NCBI GenBank assembly: GCA_030430125.1
Contig: JAUIGA010000163.1
Coordinates: 1 to 7,449, forward strand
DNA length: 7,449 nt
Reading direction: 5' to 3'
Origin: Chloroflexia bacterium
Lineage (GTDB): Bacteria > Chloroflexota > Chloroflexia > Thermomicrobiales > UBA6265
The notes beneath the pieces were generated by a model. That model did no database searches. It was not told where the DNA came from and was given only the letters and a program-made list of their open reading frames with translations. Below, one piece after another: positions 1 to 5,291 of the stretch. Position numbers and translations under genes: made by a program. Numbering within the stretch: position 1 is the first letter of the stretch; each line of letters begins with the position of its first letter.

Positions 1-42
1 GGGGACGACGAGGAGACCGAGGACGAGGACAACGCCTCGTAG
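1..42 (+). CDS. 3' end of an unidentified gene with an acidic tail
   Basis: Frame 1 is open from the window edge to a TAG at 40-42 and reads GDDEETEDEDNAS. The tail is almost wholly Asp and Glu, as in disordered acidic C-termini. The family cannot be told from 13 residues. A short GC-rich hairpin follows the stop directly, which agrees with a gene end here. Confidence 0.5.
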   Translation, partial: GDDEETEDEDNAS

Positions 43-43
43 G

Positions 44-58
44 GGCGGCGCAGCCGCC
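44..58 (+). terminator. GC hairpin just after the first stop codon (weak terminator candidate)
   Basis: GGCGGC (44-49), loop GCA (50-52) and GCCGCC (53-58) form a perfect 6-bp stem two bases after the TAG at 40-42. No T-run follows, so it is not a classical intrinsic terminator. It may slow polymerase, protect the mRNA end, or be a chance GC palindrome. Confidence 0.3.
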
Positions 59-126
59 GGCTCGGATTGATAATGGGGTGGGGCGCGTTGTCTCCGGGGA
101 TCAAGCTTGGCTTGGAGTGACATCAT

Positions 127-417
127 ATGAAAGAACCGTGCGTGTACATCATGGCGAACGCGCACCGGACGATCTACACCGGCGTGACGAGCGACCTGTA
201 TTCGCGCGTCTGGCAGCACAAGCATCACGCCTTCGAGGGATTCACAAAGCAGTACGACTGCACGCGCCTGGTCTACAACGCCGAATTCGGCCGAATGGAC
301 GATGCGATTGCGTGGGAGAAGGCCCTCAAGGGCAAGTCGCGAGCGAAGAAGATCGCGTTGATTGAGGCGGAGAACCCCCGCTGGAATGACCTGGCGTGGA
401 ACTGGTACGACGGGTGA
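127..417 (+). CDS. GIY-YIG nuclease-domain protein (small, YhbQ/COG2827-like)
   Basis: This 96-residue protein is essentially a single GIY-YIG domain. The two half-motifs appear as VYI (residues 6-8) and YTGVT (17-21), followed by the conserved Arg27 and His31 in the LYSRVWQHK segment. The metal-binding Glu is most likely Glu64 in AIAWEKALKG. The C-terminal pattern (KKIALIEAENPRWNDL) is typical of the small stand-alone bacterial family, so the length is complete for it. GGAG at 114-117, nine bases before the ATG, supports this start. Known GIY-YIG domains cut DNA through a Tyr/Arg/Glu site; the cellular role of these small members is poorly defined, with repair or structure-specific cleavage suggested. 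It stands alone: the next gene begins 360 bases downstream. Family assignment is firm, function is inferred. Confidence 0.9.
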   Translation: MKEPCVYIMANAHRTIYTGVTSDLYSRVWQHKHHAFEGFTKQYDCTRLVYNAEFGRMDDAIAWEKALKGKSRAKKIALIEAENPRWNDLAWNWYDG

Positions 418-504
418 GACGGGTGACGATGGCAAGACACCAACGAAACCCACGTCACCCAGAGCGAGGGCCAGAGGCCCAATGCGAAGGGTCCTCCCCA
501 CTGA

Positions 505-525
505 CTCCCCTCCAATGGAGGGGAG
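505..525 (+). repeat. perfect 9-bp inverted repeat with 3-base loop
   Basis: CTCCCCTCC (505-513), AAT (514-516) and GGAGGGGAG (517-525) form a perfect stem. It lies about 90 bases after the GIY-YIG stop and has no following T-run on the plus strand. It could be a transcript-end hairpin or part of a dispersed intergenic repeat. Confidence 0.6.
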
Positions 526-547
526 AACCCTCCCCGCGCGAAGCGCT

Positions 548-563
548 CGGCAGCTTGCTGCCG
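548..563 (+). repeat. perfect 7-bp inverted repeat with 2-base loop
   Basis: CGGCAGC (548-554), TT and GCTGCCG (557-563) form a nearly loopless palindrome. It lies in the same gene-free spacer as the 505-525 hairpin and has no obvious gene partner. Confidence 0.5.
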
Positions 564-777
564 CGTCGTCGTGGGTCTCGAGAAGCGAAACCAGACGCTG
601 TTCGCGCTGCGCTTCGCGCGGGGACCCCTCGACAGGCTCGGGGTGACGGTTGGGAGTAGGCGCGAGGTCTTCAGCGATCGAAGGCGGCTCGGGGTGACGT
701 TGAGTTGAATTGGGGGGCGCGTCGTCTCGAACAGGTGACGAAGCGGGCATCAATCATCAGGAGGAACGAACACCGGC

Positions 778-1839
778 ATGCAATCATTCCTGGCCATGGT
801 CGTCGCCAACCTGAAGATGACCGTCCGCAACCGGCAGGCGATCTTCTGGAACCTCGCCTTCCCCGCGATCTTCATCCTCATCTTCGGGGCGGTGTTCGAC
901 AGCGGCGGGCTCGACGAGTTCACCGTCGGCATCGCCGGGGCGGACAGCGAGTTCCGCGCCAGCGTCACCGCCGTGATGGAGGCGAGCGGCATCTTCGAGG
1001 TCCACGAGGGCAGCGAGGCCGACGAGCTCGACGCGCTGGGGGACGACGACCGCGCGGTGGTGCTCGTCTTCCCCGAGGACGGCAGCAACGCGCCGGTGCT
1101 GCTCTACAGCTCCAGCAGCGGCGGGCCGACCGGGCAGATCGCCGTGACCGCGACGCGCAGCTACGTCGCCGAGGTCGCGGGGGCGTCCAGCGGCATCCGT
1201 ATCGAGAGCCAGGAGGTGGAGACGCTGGACGCGAGCTACATCGACTGGTTCATCCCCGGCATCCTCGGCATGAGCCTGATGAACTCGGGCATCATCGGTA
1301 TCGCCACGGCGTTCGTCTCCTACCGCGAGAAGGGGATCCTGCGGCGGATCAAGGTGACGCCGTTCCCGCTGTGGAAGTTCATCCTGGCCCGGATCGCGGC
1401 GGCGCTGGTGGTGGCGCTGGTGACGAGCGCGATCCTGATCGGCATCGGCCTGCTGGTGTGGGACCTGACCGTGAAGGGCAACCCGCTGCTGATCGTGTTC
1501 GTGCTGATGCTGGTGGCGATGGCGATGCTGGCGATCGGCTACGCGATCGCGGCGATCGCGCGGAACACGGAGACGGCGGCGAGCTACGCGAACCTGGTGA
1601 CCTTCCCGATGATGTTCCTGTCGGGGGTGTTCTTCCCGATCGGGGCGCTGCCGGGCTGGCTGGAGCCGATCATCAACCTGATGCCGCTGAAGTACGCGGT
1701 GGACGCGCTGCGGGAGGTGATGCTGTACGGCAACGGCATCGCCGCCATCGGCCAGGACCTGCTCATCCTACTGGCGGTGTTCGCGGTGGCGATGCTCTTC
1801 GCCGTCCGCTTCTTCCGCTGGGACGCGACGCCGAGGTAG
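778..1839 (+). CDS. ABC-2 family transporter permease
   Basis: This 353-residue integral membrane protein has the layout of the ABC-2 (YhhJ/DrrB-like) permeases, the membrane half of export ABC transporters. Helix 1 spans about residues 22-40 after RNRQAIFWNLAFP. A soluble extracytoplasmic region (about 41-155) follows, then five helices near 157-180, 201-228, 236-260, 271-289 and 326-346. The basic segment REKGILRRIKVTP (183-195) lies between helices 2 and 3, where this family contacts its ATPase. NLMPLKYAVDALR (300-312) is the usual family pattern before the last helix. AGGAGG at 759-764 precedes the ATG by 13 bases, slightly long; the next Met is residue 7. No ATP-binding subunit is in the window; it would have to lie before position 1 or elsewhere. 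The substrate (drug, lipid or polysaccharide) cannot be read from the sequence. Confidence 0.92.
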   Translation: MQSFLAMVVANLKMTVRNRQAIFWNLAFPAIFILIFGAVFDSGGLDEFTVGIAGADSEFRASVTAVMEASGIFEVHEGSEADELDALGDDDRAVVLVFPEDGSNAPVLLYSSSSGGPTGQIAVTATRSYVAEVAGASSGIRIESQEVETLDASYIDWFIPGILGMSLMNSGIIGIATAFVSYREKGILRRIKVTPFPLWKFILARIAAALVVALVTSAILIGIGLLVWDLTVKGNPLLIVFVLMLVAMAMLAIGYAIAAIARNTETAASYANLVTFPMMFLSGVFFPIGALPGWLEPIINLMPLKYAVDALREVMLYGNGIAAIGQDLLILLAVFAVAMLFAVRFFRWDATPR

Positions 1840-1938
1840 ACTCGGGCTGCGATGCCCGGGTTCCTTCCCCACGTTGTCGCCGGGTATCTGGGCCATCGTG
1901 GCGGTCAATCGCTTCCCGTCTTCCCATGCCGTGACCGG

Positions 1939-1944
1939 TATACT
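1939..1944 (+). promoter_or_regulatory. possible -10 box upstream of the nucleotidyltransferase
   Basis: TATACT lies 33 bases before the ATG at 1977, in the 137-base gap after the permease. It is a near-consensus -10 in a GC-rich setting. No good -35 is visible at normal spacing, so only the -10 is offered. Confidence 0.3.
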
Positions 1945-1976
1945 GGCTGCGAGGCAACGAGCGGGAGGAACGGCGC

Positions 1977-2288
1977 ATGAACCCCATCATCGAGCGACAC
2001 CGTGAGGCGATCCGGGAACTCTGCCAGGCCTATGGCGTGACCCGGCTGGAGCTCTTCGGCTCGGCCGCCACGGACGACTTCGATCCCGATCGCTCCGACA
2101 TCGATTTCATCGTCGCCTACCCGCCGGACGCCGACCTCGGCCCGTGGCTGTCGCGCCATTTCGAGTTTCGGGACAAGCTCGAAACGCTGCTTGGCCGGCC
2201 GGTCGATCTCGTCATGGCCGGCGCCATCCGCAAGCCGCGCTTCATCCAGGCCGTCAACGAGACCCGGCAGGTGCTCTATGCGGCCTGA
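1977..2288 (+). CDS. mntA: MntA-type minimal nucleotidyltransferase (antitoxin of MntA-HepT type)
   Basis: This 103-residue protein is a minimal DNA polymerase beta-like nucleotidyltransferase domain. The active-site signature is complete: GSA at residues 28-30, SDID at 40-43 giving two metal-binding Asp (41, 43), and a third Asp at 77 in RPVDLV. In characterised MntA-HepT pairs the antitoxin adds AMP to a tyrosine of the HEPN ribonuclease HepT and silences it. GGGAGGA at 1963-1969, seven bases before the ATG, supports the start. The stop overlaps by 11 bases the ATG of a hepT-like frame at 2278, the usual coupled layout. That partner is broken (see 2278-2386), so this antitoxin is probably an orphan. 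The catalytic residues look intact. The family is clear; the antitoxin role rests on family and neighbour. Confidence 0.87.
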   Translation: MNPIIERHREAIRELCQAYGVTRLELFGSAATDDFDPDRSDIDFIVAYPPDADLGPWLSRHFEFRDKLETLLGRPVDLVMAGAIRKPRFIQAVNETRQVLYAA

Positions 2289-2386
2289 CATCCTTGGGGT
2301 GCTCGAGGATATCCACGAGGCGATCGGGTTCGCTGAAGACCGAGATCGAACGGATCCTGCACGAGGCTGAAGACACCAACTCGTGA
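2278..2386 (+). pseudogene. hepT: relic of a HepT-like (HEPN, DUF86) toxin gene with internal deletion
   Basis: An ATG at 2278, overlapping the end of the nucleotidyltransferase, begins MRPDILGVLEDIHEAIGFAE, which looks like the first helix of DUF86/HepT proteins. That frame stops at 2368-2370 after 30 codons. The next frame, from about 2330 to a TGA at 2384-2386, reads SLKTEIERILHEAEDTNS, which resembles the family's usual C-terminus (a Leu-Lys-x-x-Ile-x-x-Ile-Leu pattern). Full HepT proteins run to roughly 110-140 residues. The middle, including the RNxxxH ribonuclease motif, is missing, and the two ends lie in different frames. I infer an internal deletion with frameshift near 2322-2340. 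A 30-residue peptide could still be translated but could not be a HEPN nuclease. Confidence 0.68.
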
Positions 2387-2598
2387 GCATGGCACCTCTC
2401 TTTCCCCTCTCCTCCGTCCGTCATTTCCGCTGAGACGCCATTCCGGGATACGAGGCACGTCGCAGGGAAGGCGCCTGACTCCGCCCGCTTGGGCGCCGTC
2501 ACCGCCAGCCGCACGACACCAACCCGTAGACCCGGACCGAGGTGTCCGGGTACACTCCCCACAGGACCAACCAGCACCGCTACCCGACGAGGTGACCG
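2387..2598. other. spacer before the MmeI-like fragment
   Basis: I see no gene in this 212-base gap. It is GC-rich with a pyrimidine-rich stretch near 2396-2425. It holds the dyad and promoter-like boxes annotated at 2527-2556. Confidence 0.5.
2527..2556 (+). promoter_or_regulatory. possible promoter with a dyad operator between its boxes
   Basis: TACACT (2551-2556) is a fair -10 and TAGACC (2527-2532) a poor -35, 18 bases apart. A perfect 7-bp dyad, ACCCGGA (2530-2536) and TCCGGGT (2545-2551) with an 8-base centre, fills the space between them. That placement would suit a repressor for the restriction-like gene at 2599. No regulator gene is nearby, so this is suggestive only. Confidence 0.28.
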
Positions 2599-2919
2599 AT
2601 GCCCCGGCTGTCGTGGAACGAAATTCAGGCCCGCGCCGTCGAGTTCGCCGCCCGCTGGCAGGACGAAACCTACGAGAAGGGCGAGAGCCAGTCCTTCTGG
2701 TCCGAATTCCTCACCGTCTACGGCATCGACCGCCGTCGCCACGGCGCCTTCTTCGAATACGCCATCAAGAAGACCGGTGGCAAGCAGGGCTTCATCGACC
2801 TCTTCTGGCCGGGCAAGCTGCTCGCCGAGCAGATGTCCGCCGGCTCGGCTGCTACTAGTCTCGGGCGCGCCATAATCAGCCAGCGATCTGTCCTCCCTCA
2901 TGCAGCCAAGCTTCGGTAG
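2599..2919 (+). pseudogene. N-terminal fragment of an MmeI-like (type IIL) restriction-methylation protein
   Basis: Residues 1-82 match the start of the large class I SAM-dependent DNA methyltransferases of the MmeI family, which fuse nuclease, methyltransferase and target-recognition domains. Recognisable features are MPRLSWNEIQARA, the SFWSEFLTVYGIDRRR block and GFIDLFWPGKLLAEQ. In the family, the last block carries the PD-ExK-like nuclease residues. Here Asp67 and Glu77 are present, but the expected Lys after Glu-x is Met79. Family resemblance ends at about position 2844; the last ~24 codons to the TAG at 2917-2919 look like random read-through into foreign DNA. GAGG at 2589-2592, six bases before the ATG, supports the start. 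Full family members are around 900 residues or more. Only the nuclease-domain start is left, so a functional product is unlikely. The C-terminal part of what is probably the same gene is at 3940-4242. Confidence 0.8.
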
Positions 2920-2993
2920 CTGCTCTAGTCAGCTTCCAGGCATCTGGGGGTGGTGATCATAGCGAACCAATGCTTCGGCAAAGGGTATGTGGA

Positions 2994-3854
2994 ATGGATC
3001 AGGACCGTGGCAATCCCGACGGCACGACACACGAACTAGATGCGGTGTTGGCGGCCTTTCGTTCCCTTCCTACAGATCAATTGATCGCGGAGACACTCCT
3101 CTTAACCAACGACTCGGACATCGGTCCGCGCCTCGCCGGTGCGGCAACCTTCGGTTTCACCCGGTCGGGGCAGTATCTTGATGCGGCCCGGGGGCTGATC
3201 GACCAGATCGTCACCAATGCGGACCAGATATCGTGGCACATGAGCGCTTACGCCGTGAGTCTCGACCGTATCGGCGAAGACTACGACCAGTCACCGCTTG
3301 CCATACGCGAGCTGAGCAAGGCAGCCTCTCATCAAATGGGCGCCAAGACGCTCAGCCTTCGCTCTGAGGTTCACTGGCATCTCTATGCCGAGTGTTTGGA
3401 CAGCGCGTGGCATTTCATGCGCAACAGCACAAGGTACCTCGACCCCGGATTCACGCCAAAACCTGGACAACAAGAATGCGTTGTCACGATCCGGGAGTTC
3501 CGGAATCATATGAAACACCGAGACAAAGCGGTGCTCAACATCGAGAGTCCGGATTGGCAATCGATATCTCGTGACACGGAGGGTTGGTTCGAAATCGGGT
3601 ACAAGCGGGACAAGAGGAACCGGATCGTGTTCTCACCCGTGAGTGGCGACCGAAAGGGCCGGACGCTCAAGATGCCTATAAGTCAGGAAGGATTTCAACA
3701 GTTCAAGAACATCATTGCAGGTACGTATGAACACCTACAGCGACGATGTCTTGAGACGCTCCATCATCAATTCACTGACCACCCCGGAACGATGCCGACA
3801 GTTGATCGAGTCGGAACGCTTGTGCGCGATTCAATTGAACCCGTCGAGCAGTGA
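2994..3854 (+). CDS. unrecognised protein with an RNxxxH (HEPN-type) motif, inserted in the MmeI-like gene
   Basis: I do not recognise this 286-residue soluble protein as a named family. It looks mainly helical in its first two thirds. The segment IREFRNHMKHRDKAV carries Arg170-Asn171-x3-His175, the exact catalytic pattern (R, polar, x3, H) of HEPN ribonucleases. It sits after a helix-like stretch (about 125-150) as in HEPN domains. A more beta-like C-terminal part (about 190-240) follows. I chose the ATG at 2994 because AAGGG (2981-2985) lies eight bases upstream; an in-frame ATG at 2970 would add eight residues but has no well-placed ribosome site. Base composition is visibly less GC-rich than the flanks and codon choice is mixed, which suggests transfer. 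No signal peptide or membrane segment is seen. By context and motif it may be a defence or toxin ribonuclease. The motif is seen; the function is inferred. Confidence 0.7.
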   Translation: MDQDRGNPDGTTHELDAVLAAFRSLPTDQLIAETLLLTNDSDIGPRLAGAATFGFTRSGQYLDAARGLIDQIVTNADQISWHMSAYAVSLDRIGEDYDQSPLAIRELSKAASHQMGAKTLSLRSEVHWHLYAECLDSAWHFMRNSTRYLDPGFTPKPGQQECVVTIREFRNHMKHRDKAVLNIESPDWQSISRDTEGWFEIGYKRDKRNRIVFSPVSGDRKGRTLKMPISQEGFQQFKNIIAGTYEHLQRRCLETLHHQFTDHPGTMPTVDRVGTLVRDSIEPVEQ

Positions 3855-3939
3855 AAGCCCGTAACTTTCAATTTGCGTCATGTGACCTGGCCGCCATCGC
3901 GATCGCTGGGGGGGCGGCTCGTGTACTTGCCAGCGCGGA

Positions 3940-4242
3940 CGACTCAAGAGCGACTACCGCTTCCCCAAGGGCGTTCCCTGCAACGACTTCCCTTGGCCTT
4001 GCGACGTCATCGACGCCCAGCGGGAAGAGATCGAGCGGCTGGCGCAGGGCGTCCTCGACGTCCGCGATCTGTTCCCGGACAGCTCCCTCGCCGACCTCTA
4101 CGATCCGCTCACCATGCCGCCGGAGCTGACCAAGGTCCACCAGGCCCTCGACCGCCTCTACCGCAAGAAGCCCTTCGAATCCGACAAGGACCGCCTCGAG
4201 CTCCTCTTCGAGCGGTATCGGCAACTGACGAAATCCTCGTAG
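3940..4242 (+). pseudogene. C-terminal fragment of an MmeI-like (type IIL) restriction-methylation protein
   Basis: This frame has no start codon but reads the characteristic C-terminus of the family: GRLKSDYRF (from 3940), FPWP (3988-3999), then DAQREEIERLAQGVLDVR, a DLYDPLTMPPEL block and DRLYRKKPFESDKDRLELLF. About 100 residues remain. Upstream, the frame is closed by a TGA at 3883-3885 and shows no family likeness before GRLKSD, so the junction with foreign DNA is near 3940. With 2599-2844 it brackets a gene that has lost some 700-800 codons of methyltransferase, spacer and target-recognition domains. The TAG stop lies inside a REP-like hairpin copy starting at 4238, so the original end of the protein may also have been changed. 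Confidence 0.82.
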
Positions 4243-4304
4243 CGGAGGACTTGGCGGCGCTACCGGCATCGCCCAACGGATCGTGCGCGCCGCCAATGTC
4301 CTCC
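4238..4304 (-). repeat. REP-like hairpin copy A (reverse orientation)
   Basis: On the plus strand it reads CGTAGC, outer arm GGAGGAC (4244-4250), inner arm TTGGCGGCGC (4251-4260), a 26-base loop (4261-4286), GCGCCGCCAA (4287-4296), a bulged T (4297) and GTCCTCC (4298-4304). All 17 pairs are Watson-Crick. It matches copy F (5225-5291) at 64 of 67 positions. GTAG at the foot of the hairpin recalls the tetranucleotide that RAYT transposases recognise beside REP hairpins. Its TAG ends the MmeI-like fragment. Confidence 0.88.
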
Positions 4305-4329
4305 TGCACCCCCCCCACCGGCGCGACCG

Positions 4330-4397
4330 GGAGGGCATTGAACGCGCGTGCGGGATCTCCCATCGCAATGGCAGCGCGTTCAAGCCCTCCGCTACGG
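4330..4397 (+). repeat. REP-like hairpin copy B (forward orientation)
   Basis: Outer arm GGAGGGC (4330-4336), bulged A (4337), inner arm TTGAACGCGC (4338-4347), 26-base loop (4348-4373), GCGCGTTCAA (4374-4383), GCCCTCC (4384-4390), then GCTACGG. The stem has 17 perfect pairs. It is the mirror orientation of copies A and F: the bulge falls at the same place on the opposite strand, and the GTAG foot appears as CTAC at the right end. The loop holds a small CCAT/ATGG dyad. Confidence 0.87.
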
Positions 4398-4449
4398 TTG
4401 GGCGCGACCCAGATCGCCCGACGGATCGTGCGCACCGCCAATATCCTCC
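4396..4449 (-). repeat. half copy C of the REP-like hairpin
   Basis: The right arm GCACCGCCAA (4432-4441), bulged T (4442) and ATCCTCC (4443-4449) match copies A and F, as does the preceding loop end CGGATCGTGC. The left arm region (4396-4405) pairs only partly and belongs to the tail of copy B. It looks like a recombination joint between two copies. The sequence after it (to about 4470) matches the tail of copy A. Confidence 0.65.
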
Positions 4450-4532
4450 TGCACCCCCCACCGGCGCTGCCGACACGACCCGACGGAACGCGCGGACGGT
4501 GTCTCCCTTCGAGGTGGCCTTCTTTGCGACCG

Positions 4533-4600
4533 GGAGGCCATTGCCCGCGCGGGCGGGATCGTCCATCGTGCTGGCGGCGCGGGCAAGACCTCCGCTACGG
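4533..4600 (+). repeat. REP-like hairpin copy D (forward orientation)
   Basis: Outer arm GGAGG (4533-4537), unpaired CCA, inner arm TTGCCCGCGC (4541-4550), 26-base loop (4551-4576), GCGCGGGCAA (4577-4586), unpaired GA, CCTCC (4589-4593), GCTACGG. Compared with copy B, the stem has changed AA to CC on one arm and TT to GG on the other, so pairing is kept by compensatory change. The loop length is identical. Confidence 0.85.
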
Positions 4601-4620
4601 GGGGTGCCAGCCTCGCCCAC

Positions 4621-4680
4621 CTGACCGCGCAATCGTGATCTCCCATCGTATTGGCAGCGCGATCACGTCCTCCGCTACGG
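4621..4680 (+). repeat. REP-like hairpin copy E (forward orientation), at the transposase 3' end
   Basis: Left arm CTGACCGCGC (4621-4630), 26-base loop (4631-4656), right arm GCGCGATCAC (4657-4666), with 8 of 10 pairs. It ends with GTCCTCC and GCTACGG (4667-4680). The outer left arm is missing. An alternative perfect 7-bp stem, CGTGATC (4634-4640) with GATCACG (4661-4667), is also possible. The last 14 bases are a perfect inverted match to 5224-5237 across the transposase gene. CTA at 4675-4677 is the transposase stop codon. Confidence 0.8.
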
Positions 4681-5237
4681 CTGGGCGCGTTCGATCCACC
4701 GCCCGGGATTCCCGATGATGTACTCCCGCGTCACGTCCAGATGAGCATCGTTGCGAATCAGCGTGTCGTAGTACGACAGTTGCCAGAGATGCGTGTCGTA
4801 CGGTGGCCACGCGCCACGCCGCACCCCACCTGGCCATGACTTCAGGATCCGCAGCTTGAAGCTGCCCACCAGATCGGGAATGGACGCAGTCGTGTCGACG
4901 TCCGGATTTGTGCCGAGATGGATGATCGCGTGCAGGTGATCCGGCATCACGACATGGGTGTCGATCTCGATCCCGGTGCTTGGCGCATGGAGCAGCAGCA
5001 ACGCCGACTCGACGAAGCGTCCCGCACCGTTCAGGGTCATGCCGGTTGCATCAACCGCACCGAAGAGGCGTTGGTGCCGCCAGGTGCAGATGGTGACATG
5101 CACCGAACACGGTGCGCGATAATCGTGTCCCGCATATCGCAGCGGTGTCTTGAATCGTCGCTCCCGCATCGTCGTCCTCATGGCCGTGGGGTGTTCGCTG
5201 ATTCCATTGTACGCGCCACCGCCCCGTAGCGGAGGAC
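4667..5237 (-). mobile_element. REP-associated transposase unit bounded by 14-bp inverted repeats
   Basis: GTCCTCCGCTACGG at 4667-4680 and its exact complement CCGTAGCGGAGGAC at 5224-5237 enclose the transposase gene. The repeats are the ends of REP-like copies E and F, which face inward. RAYT genes are characteristically flanked by inverted REPs in this way. Known RAYTs are mostly single-copy and vertically kept, so this may be a resident REP-processing locus rather than an active insertion sequence. I see no target duplication. Confidence 0.7.
4675..5169 (-). CDS. REP-associated tyrosine transposase (RAYT, Y1/HUH family)
   Basis: This 164-residue protein is a Y1-type single-strand DNA transposase (COG1943). 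The HUH motif is His78-Leu79-His80 in HVVMPDHLHAII, the usual RAYT setting. The likely catalytic tyrosine is Tyr150 in REYIIGNPGRW, matching the family's YI-x-x-NP motif. An N-terminal strand, SVHVTICTWRHQRLF (22-36), and the WQLSYYDTLIRN block (129-140) also fit. Y1 enzymes bind hairpins and cut single-stranded DNA through a 5'-phosphotyrosine link; RAYTs act on REP hairpins with a GTAG-like foot. I chose the ATG at 5169 because GAGGA lies five bases upstream; an ATG at 5181 is possible. The longer open frame to 5283 only translates the flanking repeat. The TAG stop is part of REP-like copy E. The gene is intact and lies between inverted hairpin copies, which are its probable substrates. Confidence 0.9.
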   Translation of the reverse strand: MRERRFKTPLRYAGHDYRAPCSVHVTICTWRHQRLFGAVDATGMTLNGAGRFVESALLLLHAPSTGIEIDTHVVMPDHLHAIIHLGTNPDVDTTASIPDLVGSFKLRILKSWPGGVRRGAWPPYDTHLWQLSYYDTLIRNDAHLDVTREYIIGNPGRWIERAQP

Positions 5238-5291
5238 TTGGCGGCGCTACCGGCACCGTCCGACGGATCGTGCGCGCCGCCAATGTCCTCC
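5224..5291 (-). repeat. REP-like hairpin copy F (reverse orientation), 5' of the transposase
   Basis: CCGTAGC (5224-5230), outer arm GGAGGAC (5231-5237), inner arm TTGGCGGCGC (5238-5247), 26-base loop (5248-5273), GCGCCGCCAA (5274-5283), bulged T (5284), GTCCTCC (5285-5291). All 17 pairs are Watson-Crick. The loop can fold further through GCAC/GTGC. It lies 54 bases upstream of the transposase start and is nearly identical to copy A on the far side. Confidence 0.88.

Larger units (their letters stand above)
418..777. other. gene-free spacer with hairpins and a duplicated 14-mer
   Basis: No convincing gene lies here; the open frames are low-complexity readings of GC-rich DNA. Two perfect inverted repeats are visible: CTCCCCTCC/GGAGGGGAG with a 3-base loop (505-525) and CGGCAGC/GCTGCCG with a 2-base loop (548-563). 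A 14-mer, GGCTCGGGGTGACG, occurs at 635-648 and again at 686-699. The mix of short palindromes and repeated GC-rich words resembles dispersed intergenic repeats rather than coding DNA. The permease promoter presumably lies within it, but I see no clear -35/-10 pair. Confidence 0.6.

Noticed and set aside
705..1934. 409-codon open frame on the plus strand overlapping the permease
   Set aside because: It is an Arg/Gly/Pro-rich frame shadow of the permease gene with no domain likeness, while the 778-1839 frame shows clear ABC-2 helices and motifs.
2254..2901. 215-codon minus-strand open frame
   Set aside because: It lies antisense to the hepT relic and the MmeI N-terminal fragment and has no recognisable motif.
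2970..2993. Upstream ATG at 2970 as the start of the HEPN-motif gene
   Set aside because: It lacks a ribosome site at normal spacing, whereas the ATG at 2994 has AAGGG eight bases upstream.
2845..3939. Insertion sequence carrying the HEPN-motif gene
   Set aside because: No transposase, terminal inverted repeats or target duplication could be found at the junctions; only a short AGCTG/CAGCT dyad (2918-2934) is visible on the left. It is left as an insertion or replacement of unknown mechanism.
3868..4632. 254-codon minus-strand open frame across the MmeI fragment and hairpins
   Set aside because: It runs antisense to a recognisable protein fragment and through the repeats; the translated repeats give recurring SGG/GGC-type residues and no family signal.
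3873..4718. 281-codon plus-strand open frame
   Set aside because: It is an off-frame reading of the MmeI C-terminal fragment followed by translated hairpin repeats.
5170..5283. N-terminal extension of the transposase to an ATG at 5283
   Set aside because: These 38 codons only translate REP-like copy F and its spacer. The ATG at 5169 has a well-placed GAGGA and begins where family likeness begins.
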